Origin: an uncultured Lachnospiraceae bacterium
GTDB lineage: Bacteria; Bacillota; Clostridia; Lachnospirales; Lachnospiraceae
Reading direction: 5' to 3'
Assembly (NCBI GenBank): GCA_902774725.1
Contig: CACYJP010000001.1
Coordinates: 1-43,937 of the forward strand
DNA: 43,937 nt
The stretch's first letter is position 1. Each line of letters starts with the position of its first letter. Below the pieces are notes generated by a model. The model searched no databases. It was not told the origin of the DNA and saw only the letters and a program-made list of their open reading frames with translations. Below are positions 1 to 9,177 of this stretch, piece by piece. The translations under genes and the position numbers were made by a program.

Positions 1-805
1 CCATCGAAGGAAGAATCGTCATAAGCAGATTACTCTTTGGTTTAGTAGGTTTTGCAGGCGGATCAAGTATCTCAATGTCTGATTCATCAACAACCTTTTG
101 TATTCTTGAGTTTCTGCAAAAAACAGGATAGTTATTCTTATTCAAATAATCCCTATAATTCAGCCCATTCGGTACACAAGACTCTGTTGCCTCAGTCCAA
201 AGAGCATCATTCCTCAGATAGAATGAAACATCTGATATTGCAAAGAAATTACCATTCTTTATAGTTGTTCCACTACTAACCCTATTTCCATTAATATAAA
301 CACCATAAGTAAGCCCACGAATGTTTATATCAAAGTCCTTTCCATTTCTTATGAGTTCAATACAATCATTCAATAAGTACTCGCTCTTTACTATTATGTT
401 GTTATTACTACGCGTTCCAATCAGTATATTGTTCATACCGGAGATATCTATTCTACGCTCATAACTCTTAATCCGGCTGTCAAAATCAACGCCAAACTCG
501 AGTCGGAATACCGTGTTTCCGGAATCCTGATACTTAACATCAAATCCATCACCATGATTAAGTCTGACATTTAACATCTTTCTGGCATCATCCAGAGAGA
601 TATAGATATTGTCAGAACTCATAAGTGACCAGTTCCCATTATCATTCATGAAGATAAGCTTTATATCTTCAAAGAAAAATTCTCTTCTCAAACGATAATC
701 CGAATCAACTGTCGTTCCAATTGAATAAGTTGCAGCTTCAACCGGAAGATTTATCTCCTTATATAATTTGTTATTTGATATCGTAACCCTAAACTGATTT
801 AACAT
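1..805 (-). CDS. essC: EssC, T7SSb FtsK/SpoIIIE-type ATPase (N-terminal part only)
   Basis: I translated this gene by hand; it starts at the ATG complementary to 803-805 and stays open to the left edge, giving about 268 residues with the C-terminal part missing. EssC is the membrane motor of type VIIb secretion. Known family members begin with two FHA-like domains, then two membrane segments and tandem ATPase domains. The visible part fits the double FHA region (about residues 1-190), followed by a stretch running YPVFCRNSRIQK and then EILDPPAKPTKPKSNLL, the typical EssC bridge before the membrane segments. The ATPase domains lie outside the window. It is the last visible gene of the operon, 8 bp after the stop of the YukD-like gene, with a GGTGGGG ribosome-binding site overlapping that stop. 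The family call is confident; the state of the rest of the gene is unknown. Confidence 0.85.
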   Translation of the reverse strand, partial: MLNQFRVTISNNKLYKEINLPVEAATYSIGTTVDSDYRLRREFFFEDIKLIFMNDNGNWSLMSSDNIYISLDDARKMLNVRLNHGDGFDVKYQDSGNTVFRLEFGVDFDSRIKSYERRIDISGMNNILIGTRSNNNIIVKSEYLLNDCIELIRNGKDFDINIRGLTYGVYINGNRVSSGTTIKNGNFFAISDVSFYLRNDALWTEATESCVPNGLNYRDYLNKNNYPVFCRNSRIQKVVDESDIEILDPPAKPTKPKSNLLMTILPSM

Positions 806-813
806 TGCCCCAC

Positions 814-1062
814 CTAACCGTAATAAATAACACTTCCGTTTCTTATCTTATAATCCGAAATCACTCTATTTCCTCTCATCAAAGCTATCGGATTCTCCAT
901 CTTCAGAAAGCACTGTTTTATATCTGAAGTATCCACTCCCAAATCAAAAGCAAAATTAAGTGCCTTTAGAAGTTCTACTGTCGTTATATCGGTTGGAACC
1001 TCTAGGTCCACTTTGATTTTCTTTACATTCGAACAAAATGTAACTATTACTTTATCGCTCAT
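814..1062 (-). CDS. YukD/EsaB-like ubiquitin-fold T7SS protein
   Basis: An 82-residue protein with the size and alternating hydrophobic pattern of the YukD/EsaB beta-grasp family, a small cytosolic component of T7SSb loci (YukD in Bacillus, EsaB in Staphylococcus). The first strand reads KVIVTF and the end, NGSVIYYG, resembles the closing strand of a ubiquitin fold. There is no C-terminal diglycine, so protein conjugation is not suggested. It sits between a CpaE-like ATPase and essC, which is the main support for its role. The start is preceded by an AGGAG-type site. Without a structure comparison the fold is inferred from length, pattern and position. Confidence 0.75.
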   Translation of the reverse strand: MSDKVIVTFCSNVKKIKVDLEVPTDITTVELLKALNFAFDLGVDTSDIKQCFLKMENPIALMRGNRVISDYKIRNGSVIYYG

Positions 1063-1071
1063 ACCCTTCTC

Positions 1072-2130
1072 CTAAGCTATAAGAAATGCAGCTTTTCTTA
1101 TTCCTGTTTTTTCCGATAACTCCGAACAAGTAACATTTTCAAATGTGTTATACATTTCAATAAACTCATTGATACTAAACTTCGTTCCGGAATCAGGTGA
1201 AACAAACGCATTATATGAGTCCTTATTAAACTTATTGCACACAAATATATATTTATCAGTATTAACCCCATTTATATTTGATATAAATATATTTGTCGCA
1301 AAAACTGCATTCCTGCTCTGTTCTGTAACAATAATCACTCTGTCAGCCAGATCTATTAACTGTGTCGAATAGCTGTCAATAGTACTATCCATGTCCACAA
1401 TTATGTAATCAAAATCCTTACTTTCCTGTGCTGATCTAATAAACATTTCGAAAAATGACTCATGAATACCGAGAGACATAAGTGAACCCTTCAACGGTGG
1501 CAGATAACTGAACTGTTCATACCTGATAGTATGTTTGATATCGTTGTATATGCGCGGATTAGGATTTATCATTTTGGCATATACTTCCTGCGAAGATATG
1601 GGGGCCTTATTATCAAGTAAATACTGAAATACGTTCAGCTTACTAGCATTCACATAAAGGACTCTCTTATAGTTTTTAGTAAGACATGCACCTATCCCCA
1701 TCGCAACAGAGGTCTTCCCAGCTCCACCATAGGCAGATGTGACAACCACTATCTGGGTACCCTTCTTTTCTTCACCTGCACTACTCAAGACGCCCGCACT
1801 CTGACTAACTATCTCATTGAATATCTCTCCAACACTGGTGTACTTGAATAGCCTCTTCACATTCAAATCTCCCGTGCCACCCTCTTCCAGTTGTTCAACC
1901 ATAAGAAATGTATAAGAGATATTATGCTTTTGAAGTGCTATTGAGTACATTTCTTCTGAAACTATTAGTATGTCGACCTTTTGAGGAGTCTCAAATAACG
2001 CATTAAAGTAATTAACATCCGTTATTATTTCCATATCCACTCTCTCAAAAAAATCATTTACAAACTTCAATTGGAGTGGAATTATATAATTTATATCTAA
2101 ATCTGCTATTATTACTCTTGGCTTTGGCAT
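1072..2130 (-). CDS. CpaE/MinD-like ATPase with pseudo-receiver N-terminus
   Basis: A 352-residue protein. Residues 5-110 look like a receiver-type alpha/beta domain, as in CpaE/TadZ proteins. From about residue 125 there is a ParA/MinD-type P-loop ATPase: the deviant Walker A is GGAGKTS at 135-141, and a Walker B-like strand reads YIIVDMDST near residue 245. Family members bind ATP, dimerise and often place or regulate membrane machines, such as Tad pili in the CpaE/TadZ case. Here the gene lies 9 bp before the YukD-like gene and 19 bp after an FHA gene, inside the T7SS operon. It may therefore localise or assemble the secretion complex; that role is inference. I see no transmembrane segment. 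Confidence 0.75.
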   Translation of the reverse strand: MPKPRVIIADLDINYIIPLQLKFVNDFFERVDMEIITDVNYFNALFETPQKVDILIVSEEMYSIALQKHNISYTFLMVEQLEEGGTGDLNVKRLFKYTSVGEIFNEIVSQSAGVLSSAGEEKKGTQIVVVTSAYGGAGKTSVAMGIGACLTKNYKRVLYVNASKLNVFQYLLDNKAPISSQEVYAKMINPNPRIYNDIKHTIRYEQFSYLPPLKGSLMSLGIHESFFEMFIRSAQESKDFDYIIVDMDSTIDSYSTQLIDLADRVIIVTEQSRNAVFATNIFISNINGVNTDKYIFVCNKFNKDSYNAFVSPDSGTKFSINEFIEMYNTFENVTCSELSEKTGIRKAAFLIA

Positions 2131-2149
2131 AATCGTTTATCTACCTTCT

Positions 2150-3079
2150 TTAAACTACTTGAAAATCACTATCTGCAAGTCTGATAATATCACCGCGTTT
2201 AAAAGGATATTTTTGATCCTTCGGGATTTTGAATCCATTAATTCTTGTTCCATTGGCACTACCCACATCCATTATGTAATAGTGGCCGCCCTCCTTAAAG
2301 ATTCTGCAATGCTTTCTACTTATCATGTTATTAAATGGAATACACACATCCACAATGTCCTGTTTTTTTCCAAGCAATATATTTTCTTTATCTAGAACGA
2401 TTTCAAAGTGTCCACCCGGCGCCCCTATTGCAACAAGCTTATAATTGTCTGTATCTCTGAATGTATCTGTTGATACGGTTCTGGATACGTATGTTGGATC
2501 AATAAGGATATCCGTCCCCTCTCCTCTCGTTCTATTAAACAGATCCTTTAGTGAAAGAGAGCCATTTGATAAATCAAGAATAAACTTATCTAATCTCGGA
2601 GTTTTTTCTATAACCAATCCATTTGCAAGCTTAATAAAGCTTGATCTTAGTTCACTTTCAAACTCCGCAAAGCTATCGAAAACGCCACAATCAACCGGAA
2701 CATACACAAGCTTAACTTTGAGTGTATGTTGATTGACATATATCCTATTCCAGGCTATATCAATATTCTGACTCGATAGAAATCCATTATTCTGAACCTC
2801 GATAACTGCAGAGAATAGATTTGAAGCTATAGTTATCAGATTATCAGATGTCATCTGCGTAAACATCTTGGTAAATGGTGTATAATCTTCAGTCTCATAA
2901 AACAAACCTATATGTCCGTTATAACTAAGCTTCATACAACGAACAAAAATTTCATTCGTCTGACTCAGTAAAACTTTGTAGTCTGTGTTGATAAAATGTT
3001 GATTGTCTATCAACACATACGCAAAGTTATTTCCGCACTCAAGTTCTTGTATTATTCCTTTTTCTTGAAGTGTAAACAT
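2150..3079 (-). CDS. DUF6382-like plus C-terminal FHA domain protein
   Basis: A 309-residue soluble protein. Residues 1-200 resemble the DUF6382-type module found in Clostridia, sharing the plan LFSAVIEVQNNGFLSSQNI then a strand-rich VYVPVDC segment. Residues about 225-309 form an FHA domain with the pThr-binding signature: SRKHCRI followed by DVGSANGTRING. FHA domains read phosphothreonine, so this is a likely reader of the Ser/Thr kinase in the same operon. Its ATG directly follows the stop of the upstream 1707-residue gene (TAA then ATG), which suggests translational coupling. It shares its architecture with the first gene of the operon (11,653-12,900), so the operon holds two paralogues. 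The binding partner is not known. Confidence 0.8.
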   Translation of the reverse strand: MFTLQEKGIIQELECGNNFAYVLIDNQHFINTDYKVLLSQTNEIFVRCMKLSYNGHIGLFYETEDYTPFTKMFTQMTSDNLITIASNLFSAVIEVQNNGFLSSQNIDIAWNRIYVNQHTLKVKLVYVPVDCGVFDSFAEFESELRSSFIKLANGLVIEKTPRLDKFILDLSNGSLSLKDLFNRTRGEGTDILIDPTYVSRTVSTDTFRDTDNYKLVAIGAPGGHFEIVLDKENILLGKKQDIVDVCIPFNNMISRKHCRIFKEGGHYYIMDVGSANGTRINGFKIPKDQKYPFKRGDIIRLADSDFQVV

Positions 3080-6000
3080 TTATCTTTCTTCCTTACGTCT
3101 CTTAGCCAAAGCTATAAATCCAACTATTGCACCGATCAATACTATGAATCCACCTATCGATCCATAGAAAAGCGGTTTATTCGCAAACCAGCGAACAAAG
3201 AAATTCGTAGATACTGTTACTGATTCATTAAAATCATATGCACTATTAAAGTCTTTTGATGCTGTATCAGTGATATTTCCTGCTAAGTCTTCTACTACAA
3301 TTCTTACTTTCTGTTCAGAACTAGACTCCTTTAGTGAAATAGTTCCTGAATAATTATTAGCATCCTCTGAGAAATCTGTTATATTCTCTACTTCTTCTCC
3401 ATCGTGGTATACCTTAAGACTCTTCAGTCCGATTGCATCGTAAACTGTATAGTTTACATCTACATCTGTCGCATTTATGATTTTATCTTCAAGTCCGGAT
3501 ATTGAGCTAATTTCCGGCGGTGTACTATCAACTCTGAAGAGAATTGTTTTATCTTCGTAGTTGGTATTTTCCGGAGAATTTCCTGTTTTATCCTTTGAAG
3601 AAACAACCATCTTGTATACACCATCTTTCGCAAAGTTTCCTTTGTCTATGGTGTAATCATACTGATACCATCCACTATTACCGGTGGTTACCTTATCATT
3701 GATTTCCGGTGTTACCTTATCCTCAAGTCTGTCCTCAACCGGCTTTCCATCAGCTGATATCTCGATATTCAGAGACTTCTCGACCAGTTTATCCGGATTA
3801 TACTCAGAGATGATAAGATCCTCATCTACAGCCTGTACATATTTTCCACCATCGGCTATAAGATCAACCAGATAATCACTGAATACATAAACAGAACCAT
3901 ATCTATTTACTGTGAATGTAGCTTCAGAACTTCTCTCATGACCAGCCTTATCAGACATTTTCACTGAGAGTGTGTATATTCCATCGTTATCTTGAATCTT
4001 CTTGAATTCATCAAACTCGCCTTCACCCTTTGTGTCAGAGACTTTAACATGATCCTTTATGTAGAGATCATTAACATCAAGATTCTTTTCATCCATTCTT
4101 GTTCTGACAAGAGATATCTCATAGTCATCAAGGTTATCGTCTTCAAATTCTACTGAAGGAACACACTTGTCCTTATATGCAGTTCCATCTATATCGTCTT
4201 TTCCATTTATTCTGATAATCGGATCTACGGCATCCTTATCAGTATCAATAATCATAGTCTCAGATGAATAGTTTGCCATCGAATTACGAGACTTATCAGT
4301 ATAAGTAATATTAACCTTGTACTCCCCGTCCTCAGTCATATTAAATGTACCAACATGAGTATCGACACTGTTGTTTGACCATGCTGCACTAACCGGATAA
4401 TTACCACCATCTTTTGTAACTGAGATCTGAACATCTTCTGCATAGAAGTTTGCCTCGTTAATTGTTACAGTTGCGGTGATGGAATCATCAAAGTATGAAA
4501 TACCGCCATCAACATTAACAGGATTGTTATATGAAACATTTGCATTAGGAGCTATGTTATCCACAACTATTCTCTTTGATTCCTGATGAGTACTTGACTC
4601 ATTATCAGCTCTGTCGATTGCTGAAAAATCAACGGTTCCATTAAACTGATTCGAGTTCGTAAGAACGCCCTGTGGTATTTCAAACGTTGCTGTAGCTGTC
4701 TTATTATTATTCGAATAAGTTATGCTTGCATTATCAATCGCCTGATTAAGCAGCTCAGCATTTACGGCACTTACACCGCTAGCTTTAACATATTCATACT
4801 TAAACTTGTTAACCGGTGATGTTGCATCTTCTGCAGTAATAGTTACAGTAGTTTTTGCATTGTAGAATCCAAATGATATATTCTGTAATACTGTATCTAA
4901 AACACTTGTACTATATGTTACATAAAGATTTGTCGGAGCAGTTTTATCAACAGTGAAATAATCCGGATTGTAATTCTCCATTTTATTTGTTGCCTGATCC
5001 GTGTAGTCCACATCAAATGTGTAGTTTGCATCGCCCGGATAAGTTATATACATTACGTGACGATCACCGGATTCTGAATGCCAGCCATCTTTTGATATAT
5101 AACTGTCAACATTCAGTTCTGTTCCCTGAACATCTTTAGCTAATATTCCAAAATCCACTTCGTTTTCATCAAAGTTTCTCTCGGTAATAGTAATAGTTGC
5201 TATTTGATCACCATTGAAGTATTGCCTGCTGTTTCCGTCCGCATCCTCCATAGTATTTGCAGGTTCTGTATTTGAATAAGAAACGCTTATTGATGGTGGC
5301 GTAGTATCAATTATGTATTCCTTAGGTGAAGATGTGTATGAAGTCATCTTGTTATTACTTCTATCTTTATAGTCCACCATAAATACATACACGCCATCAT
5401 TGGAGTGATCAGGAAGTGCAGGTATTGTCAATTCCGCAGTGTGCTTATCTTTATTATCAGTCCATATGTATCCAAAAGTATAAGGAGCACCATCTTTCGT
5501 CACTCTAAAATCAACATCATCAGCAAAGAAGTTTGCTTCTTCAACCGTAAGAGTTACAACAAGATCTTTGTTATATAAAGACTTATTTCCTACTACTTTG
5601 CTTGCATCAGAATACTCAATGCTACTAGTCGGGGAAATTGTATCGACAACAAAAACATTCTTCTTAGAATCATCGTATTCATAACTCGTGTTCTGTTTGT
5701 TATCCGTTGCCTTGAATGATATACTACCTCTTAGCTGTTTTGCCTCTGACAGCGGAAGCTCGATAGTAGCTGTATACTTTGATTTATCTGTTTTATCCTG
5801 AACTGCAGCCACAGTTTTGTCAGTGTACTTATCCAGATTTATATCACTTGCACCACTCTCTCGCTTATATCCCCATGTAAAATCCTTTACACCGGTAATA
5901 GCATCATATGCAGTAAATGTAATCTTCACTGTTGGATTATAGAAACCAAGCGTGATATTTGATAATATTGTCTTATTAAGTGGTGTTGAATAAGTAACCG

Positions 6001-8203
6001 CAACATCCGGATCAATATATGGTCCCGAATAATCAACTATAAACTCTTCCACACTACAGGTATCTGCATCATTTCCTGCTTCATCCTTACAATCAATATC
6101 GAACGAATAAATAGCATCAACCAGATCATCTTTTGCTTTTAATGTAAGAGTATGCTTATCTCCTTCACCCTTTTCCCATTTTCCATTACGAAGCATATAT
6201 TCAAGATCAAGAGATACCTCTTTTCCATTTATATCTCTTGAAACAAAAGTATCGCTATCGATCTGGGAAATAGTAATTCTCTGTGAATCGAAATTCTTTT
6301 CTGTTACAGTAAATGTTATTGATTTTGTATTTTCATTCTCTTTATCAAGTGAATAAGCAATAACCGGTTTTGTTTTATCTATCTTGAAATCCTGGACAGT
6401 CTTCTGTGCAGTTATCTGTCCCTCTGTATCTTCTCTTGTATCTTGAAGATAGAGTTTAACAGAGTTCTCACCAGAGTATTCCTTATCTTCTGTAACTGTA
6501 TATGTATCAGTAAAGCCCGTCGCTCCGCTATTAATCTTATCTGCGACTTTGTAGTCACTAATACTTATCTTTACATCACTGGTGTACCAGCCAGCATCCC
6601 CCAGAGTACCATCTAACTCAAAGTCCCCCGTCGGAGCAGATGCATAACTGATATTCAGAATATAACTAGCCTCATCCTCGAAATTATATCTCCAATTCCT
6701 TGCTTTCTTAGCCTTAACGGTCACCGCCAACTTTTTGTTTTCAGCCTTATCAACAGCGCTACAAAGCTTTTCATAATCTGTTACCGTTATTTTCCCAGAA
6801 TTCGCTACTATTCCAAGGCCTGTATTATCAGCACCCTCCATACTATATGTAACTGTACCAATTCTTTTTTTATCAATAGTTGATGGAATAGTAGAAATCT
6901 GCTGTATAGATGCCACATTATTATTTGAAGAAATAACATAGTTTTTATCTTCGCTAAAATAAATCAATTTAACCGCAGATACTTCAAGCGAATAAACCTT
7001 TACTTCATCATCAATATTCTTTCCATCTCCATGAAGTGTAACTGTAATAGATACCTTTCCGGAATCTGTAAACTTCAGCTTTCCATCTTCTGTTATAGAA
7101 GCAAATGGGTCCTCTTCAGACTCTTTCACGCAATCAACCTTATAATCAACTTTTCCTTCTGAAAGCGAAGTCAAATCAGTAAACAATAATTCGTAATAAT
7201 GAGGATTATTAAAGTTTTCTACTCTTTGGTTATCAAATTCTAGAGTAGCTTTCGGCTGTAATATCACTCCATCCTCATTTTTTAACTCAAATTTAAAATT
7301 CTGCTTCTGTTTTGAAATACTTACAGTATAGCTTTTATTAAACACCTCGTAGTTTGAATCATTTCTATCAACTTTTACATATACAGTGTAATCACCTGCA
7401 TCTTTGCCCTTTGGAGATGTACCCGAATAACTTGTTCCATCTTCCGAGAAAGACACAACATCTCCAGCCTGCACGCCTGATATACAATTATTCGGCAATA
7501 AAGTCTGTTCGTTTCCTGAATACATCAAATTTGTCGGAGGAGTTACTGTTATATCCAGTGGTTTCTTCGCAATATTTACAGTTATAGTATTATCAACAGG
7601 ATCTAACGCACCAGTGTTATCTGTTATCTTGTAATAAACCTCATAATCACCGGCATTTTTACCCTGTGGAATCGAACTTCCGGTACTAACTCCATCAAGT
7701 TTGTACTCGACACTATAACGTCCAGGATCACCTTCAAAGCTCACCAGATTCTGATTACCGGTATTGTACACAAGACCTGAAGCAGCTTTAACCATGCCAC
7801 TATCCGCCTTCTTTTTTGTTAACGAAACATCAAAGCTTTCATTTCCGGTAGTAATAGTTCCTCCGTCAACGCTACCATTCTCAAAATTATCCTTTGTGAT
7901 AGTCGCATAAAGCTTGTACTCATCAGTACACTGTTCCTGACCTATGATAACTGCATAACCATTATTATCTGTAGGAACAGTATTGCTTGATATCACCTGA
8001 CTTTCATCAGACGCCAACACCACCTGATAGCTCACTGACGCATTAACAACAGGTGAACCATTATTACTTACAACAACCGTAACAGCATTATCAGAAGGTG
8101 CTGCAGCTGCCGGATAAGATGATGATATAATGCTGATCATCATAATAACCGCCATCATAATGGCCAGTATTCTCTGATTAAGTCGCCCTTTTCTTCCTTT
8201 CAT
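3080..8203 (-). CDS. Giant Ig-like repeat surface protein with signal peptide and C-terminal membrane anchor
   Basis: A 1707-residue protein. A Sec-type signal peptide occupies about residues 1-34, ending in a PAAAAPS cleavage region. Two MBG-like modules follow at roughly 140-300. A long series of Ig-like modules comes next, repeating the phrases VEEANFFADDV, ITERNFDENEV, INEANFYAEDV and paired GFYN segments. Near the C-terminus there is one hydrophobic segment (LFYGSIGGFIVLIGAIVGF) followed by the basic tail KRRKEER. This predicts an extracellular rod anchored in the membrane by its C-terminus. No LPXTG motif is visible. It overlaps the upstream gene by 4 bp and abuts the downstream FHA gene, so it is made together with the T7SS components. 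It could be a cell-envelope scaffold, adhesin or structural part of the machine; the sequence does not decide. Confidence 0.8.
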   Translation of the reverse strand: MKGRKGRLNQRILAIMMAVIMMISIISSSYPAAAAPSDNAVTVVVSNNGSPVVNASVSYQVVLASDESQVISSNTVPTDNNGYAVIIGQEQCTDEYKLYATITKDNFENGSVDGGTITTGNESFDVSLTKKKADSGMVKAASGLVYNTGNQNLVSFEGDPGRYSVEYKLDGVSTGSSIPQGKNAGDYEVYYKITDNTGALDPVDNTITVNIAKKPLDITVTPPTNLMYSGNEQTLLPNNCISGVQAGDVVSFSEDGTSYSGTSPKGKDAGDYTVYVKVDRNDSNYEVFNKSYTVSISKQKQNFKFELKNEDGVILQPKATLEFDNQRVENFNNPHYYELLFTDLTSLSEGKVDYKVDCVKESEEDPFASITEDGKLKFTDSGKVSITVTLHGDGKNIDDEVKVYSLEVSAVKLIYFSEDKNYVISSNNNVASIQQISTIPSTIDKKRIGTVTYSMEGADNTGLGIVANSGKITVTDYEKLCSAVDKAENKKLAVTVKAKKARNWRYNFEDEASYILNISYASAPTGDFELDGTLGDAGWYTSDVKISISDYKVADKINSGATGFTDTYTVTEDKEYSGENSVKLYLQDTREDTEGQITAQKTVQDFKIDKTKPVIAYSLDKENENTKSITFTVTEKNFDSQRITISQIDSDTFVSRDINGKEVSLDLEYMLRNGKWEKGEGDKHTLTLKAKDDLVDAIYSFDIDCKDEAGNDADTCSVEEFIVDYSGPYIDPDVAVTYSTPLNKTILSNITLGFYNPTVKITFTAYDAITGVKDFTWGYKRESGASDINLDKYTDKTVAAVQDKTDKSKYTATIELPLSEAKQLRGSISFKATDNKQNTSYEYDDSKKNVFVVDTISPTSSIEYSDASKVVGNKSLYNKDLVVTLTVEEANFFADDVDFRVTKDGAPYTFGYIWTDNKDKHTAELTIPALPDHSNDGVYVFMVDYKDRSNNKMTSYTSSPKEYIIDTTPPSISVSYSNTEPANTMEDADGNSRQYFNGDQIATITITERNFDENEVDFGILAKDVQGTELNVDSYISKDGWHSESGDRHVMYITYPGDANYTFDVDYTDQATNKMENYNPDYFTVDKTAPTNLYVTYSTSVLDTVLQNISFGFYNAKTTVTITAEDATSPVNKFKYEYVKASGVSAVNAELLNQAIDNASITYSNNNKTATATFEIPQGVLTNSNQFNGTVDFSAIDRADNESSTHQESKRIVVDNIAPNANVSYNNPVNVDGGISYFDDSITATVTINEANFYAEDVQISVTKDGGNYPVSAAWSNNSVDTHVGTFNMTEDGEYKVNITYTDKSRNSMANYSSETMIIDTDKDAVDPIIRINGKDDIDGTAYKDKCVPSVEFEDDNLDDYEISLVRTRMDEKNLDVNDLYIKDHVKVSDTKGEGEFDEFKKIQDNDGIYTLSVKMSDKAGHERSSEATFTVNRYGSVYVFSDYLVDLIADGGKYVQAVDEDLIISEYNPDKLVEKSLNIEISADGKPVEDRLEDKVTPEINDKVTTGNSGWYQYDYTIDKGNFAKDGVYKMVVSSKDKTGNSPENTNYEDKTILFRVDSTPPEISSISGLEDKIINATDVDVNYTVYDAIGLKSLKVYHDGEEVENITDFSEDANNYSGTISLKESSSEQKVRIVVEDLAGNITDTASKDFNSAYDFNESVTVSTNFFVRWFANKPLFYGSIGGFIVLIGAIVGFIALAKRRKEER

Positions 8204-8661
8204 AATCTTTCACTCTCCTTTTCCCCGTTAGTAATGTATCTGTATAAATTACTGCTAAATAGACAATGTAAATCAAACGATACGATTAATAAGAATATAT
8301 TTATATAAATTGCATAGTTACTTGTATTCTTTGAAACTATATTAACTACCAGCCATATGACTGACATAATAAACACCGTATCTATGTAGGATAGCTTTAC
8401 GTTTCCAAAGAATCCTAGAAATCCTACGCTTTCACCTTTTATTGGATACTCTTTTTTTCGCTTTATCGCCGCTATAACAAATGTTACAATTCCGGAAATA
8501 AGTGAAACCCAGAACACCATTCCCACCACTATAAGCGGCCACTTTTTTGATGACGAAGACATTTTCGCCGCAATCGGCATCAATAAAAATGTTGCTGGCA
8601 TCAAGCATAGAGCAATCAATGAGTACACCCATGCTTTCTTATATTTTCCCTCTGCTGTCAT
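8200..8661 (-). CDS. Small four-helix membrane protein of the T7SS operon
   Basis: A 153-residue protein with about four hydrophobic segments: near residues 12-32, 42-63, 90-108 and 117-134. The loops are short and basic. I do not recognise the family. It overlaps both neighbours by 4 bp (ATGA junctions), a sign of coupled translation with the 173-residue membrane protein before it and the giant Ig-like protein after it. A role in the membrane complex of this secretion operon is a reasonable inference from position only. The start has a GAGG-type site and no better alternative. Confidence 0.7.
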   Translation of the reverse strand: MTAEGKYKKAWVYSLIALCLMPATFLLMPIAAKMSSSSKKWPLIVVGMVFWVSLISGIVTFVIAAIKRKKEYPIKGESVGFLGFFGNVKLSYIDTVFIMSVIWLVVNIVSKNTSNYAIYINIFLLIVSFDLHCLFSSNLYRYITNGEKESERL

Positions 8662-9176
8662 AACGCTTCCTCGTTTGTATGAACTATCATTTCTTCATCT
8701 ATAATGCTTATACTATGAGCGTTTGTTCTATTCTCATAAGCATTTACATCTGACGCCAAAACCGTGGTTTCATTTTCAGCATCTTCGGCGCTGAGTGGTT
8801 CTGTTGTCGTCACCGCATTAAGCATCGTTGTCTCTGCCTCAGAACTTTCAGTTGTCGGCAATGGTCTTTCATTTAACACTCCGGTCCCAACCATATCCGT
8901 CTGAACATTCTGATATTCGTTTACACCAACATTGGGCTCGATCGGCGAAGTTATTTTTCCTCTTTCAAGGTTTGTTTTGCTCGGTCTATAAGCCTTATTA
9001 CCAGTTTTTTCATTGTTTAGTCGAATAGCGTTAAGATTCTTCTTTGCATTTCTACCGGAAAGGTCTCCTATAACCGAAGGAATATGAAAAACTATCCAAA
9101 AAACAACAGCAAGTACGAAGAAAACTCCGGCAGCAATAAACGATATTAATGAAATAGTAGAAAAAGTTCCTGCCAT
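8658..9176 (-). CDS. Single-pass membrane protein with ETTxL motifs in its cytoplasmic tail
   Basis: About 172 residues, starting at MAGTFSTIS. I chose this ATG rather than one 24 bp upstream because AGGAG lies 7 nt before it, overlapping the kinase stop. One transmembrane segment spans about residues 6-32. The remaining roughly 140 residues are hydrophilic, rich in Asn, Thr and Glu, and probably disordered. The tail contains EAETTMLNA and ENETTVLAS. These resemble the TTVL in the activation loop of the kinase encoded just upstream, and the ETT motif of the FHA protein GarA. They are candidate phosphothreonine sites that the operon's FHA proteins could read. The family is not recognised; the phosphorylation idea is inference. 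Confidence 0.65.
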   Translation of the reverse strand: MAGTFSTISLISFIAAGVFFVLAVVFWIVFHIPSVIGDLSGRNAKKNLNAIRLNNEKTGNKAYRPSKTNLERGKITSPIEPNVGVNEYQNVQTDMVGTGVLNERPLPTTESSEAETTMLNAVTTTEPLSAEDAENETTVLASDVNAYENRTNAHSISIIDEEMIVHTNEEAL

Positions 9177-9177
9177 A

